From assembly GCF_007993865.1 (NCBI RefSeq), contig NZ_VIUH01000019.1, positions 36,327 through 100,326 on the forward strand: DNA of 64,000 bases, written 5' to 3'. Of this stretch, positions 63,848-64,000 are shown piece after piece. Under the pieces are notes generated by a model that was given only the letters and a program-made list of their open reading frames with translations, was not told where the DNA came from and did not search any database. Source of the stretch: Pseudomonas sp. SJZ079. Its GTDB lineage: Bacteria; Pseudomonadota; Gammaproteobacteria; Pseudomonadales; Pseudomonadaceae. Every line of letters starts with the position of its first letter. The stretch's first letter is position 1. Made by a program: the position numbers and the translations under genes.

Positions 63848-64000
63848 TCATCGCGCTTTCCCGGGGAAGGCGGCCTTGATTTTCAGGAAGAAGTAGTCCG
63901 AGTCCCTGAAGCCATAGGCCATACGCTTGATCACCTTGATGCGGTTGTTCACCCCTTCCAGCAGGCTGGTATGCATGTGGAAGCGAGCGCTGGCGAGGAT
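63848..64000 (-). CDS. ISL3-family transposase, 3' end (partial)
   Basis: The last 50 codons of a minus-strand gene that continues past the right edge. Reading from the edge: HMHTSLLEGVNNRIKVIKR, then MAYGFRDSDYFFLKIKAAFP and a stop at 63848. The GVNNRIK and YGFRDSDYFFLK motifs are the C-terminal signature of DDE transposases of the ISL3 family. No recognisable terminal inverted repeat was seen between the stop and 63792. Whether the element is complete cannot be judged. Confidence 0.75.
   Translation of the reverse strand: MLASARFHMHTSLLEGVNNRIKVIKRMAYGFRDSDYFFLKIKAAFPGKAR

Overview
The window is about 64 kb of GC-rich (roughly 64% by eye) gammaproteobacterial chromosome. Gene content and order point to Pseudomonas. 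The run fpr, mscL, YdcH, radA, PilZ, glyA, morA matches the order I remember around mscL-radA-glyA-morA in P. aeruginosa. An agmatinase-family gene, a small membrane protein and an NCS1 permease follow a LysR gene as in the gbu locus. The cioAB oxidase and REP-like palindromes also fit. No tRNA, rRNA or CRISPR array was seen.

Region 1 (1-13.5 kb) is a catabolic island. A polyamine-type ABC importer (binding protein and two permeases; no ATPase in the window), a RibBA-like protein, DUF1330, Nudix, an FCD-type GntR regulator, a carboxymuconolactone-decarboxylase-family protein, succinate semialdehyde dehydrogenase, flavin reductase, a second aldehyde dehydrogenase, an alpha/beta hydrolase and DUF1185 stand beside a BCCT betaine transporter. 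The enzyme set matches the trigonelline (N-methylnicotinate) pathway TgnA/C/D/E. The oxygenase TgnB is missing and probably lies left of the window. Four copies of a TTATGGTATACCATAA-like palindrome sit in front of the ABC genes, the ribBA/DUF1330 divergent pair, and both sides of the DUF1185/BCCT gap. This suggests one GntR regulon.

Region 2 (13.5-21 kb) is mixed housekeeping: Ada, DUF2218, an NAD(P)-binding oxidoreductase with a divergent LysR regulator, a RIO kinase, a zinc metallopeptidase, PhzF, DUF411 and DUF4345.

Region 3 (21-32.3 kb) is accessory catabolism. A LysR regulator precedes a co-directional set of ureohydrolase, aldehyde dehydrogenase, a 57-aa membrane protein, an NCS1 permease and a GMC alcohol dehydrogenase. 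Together they could convert a guanidino alcohol to guanidino acid and then amino acid plus urea. Next to it is a MocR regulator followed by a TIM-barrel isomerase-like protein and an MFS transporter.

Region 4 (32.4-43.3 kb) holds trmA, an AzgA-type purine permease, a DJ-1 protein, DoxX plus GST with a divergent LysR gene, an MFS exporter, the cyanide-insensitive oxidase cioAB with a DUF2474 small subunit behind an Anr-like box, and rlmG.

Region 5 (43.3-64 kb) is conserved core: fpr, mscL, YdcH, radA, PilZ, glyA, the GGDEF/EAL protein MorA, ettA, a small lipoprotein, rtcB, a DksA-like protein, a Lon-like protease, YqhA, DUF6482, an FKBP isomerase and a small protein behind a Fur-like box. The 3' end of an ISL3 transposase runs off the right edge.
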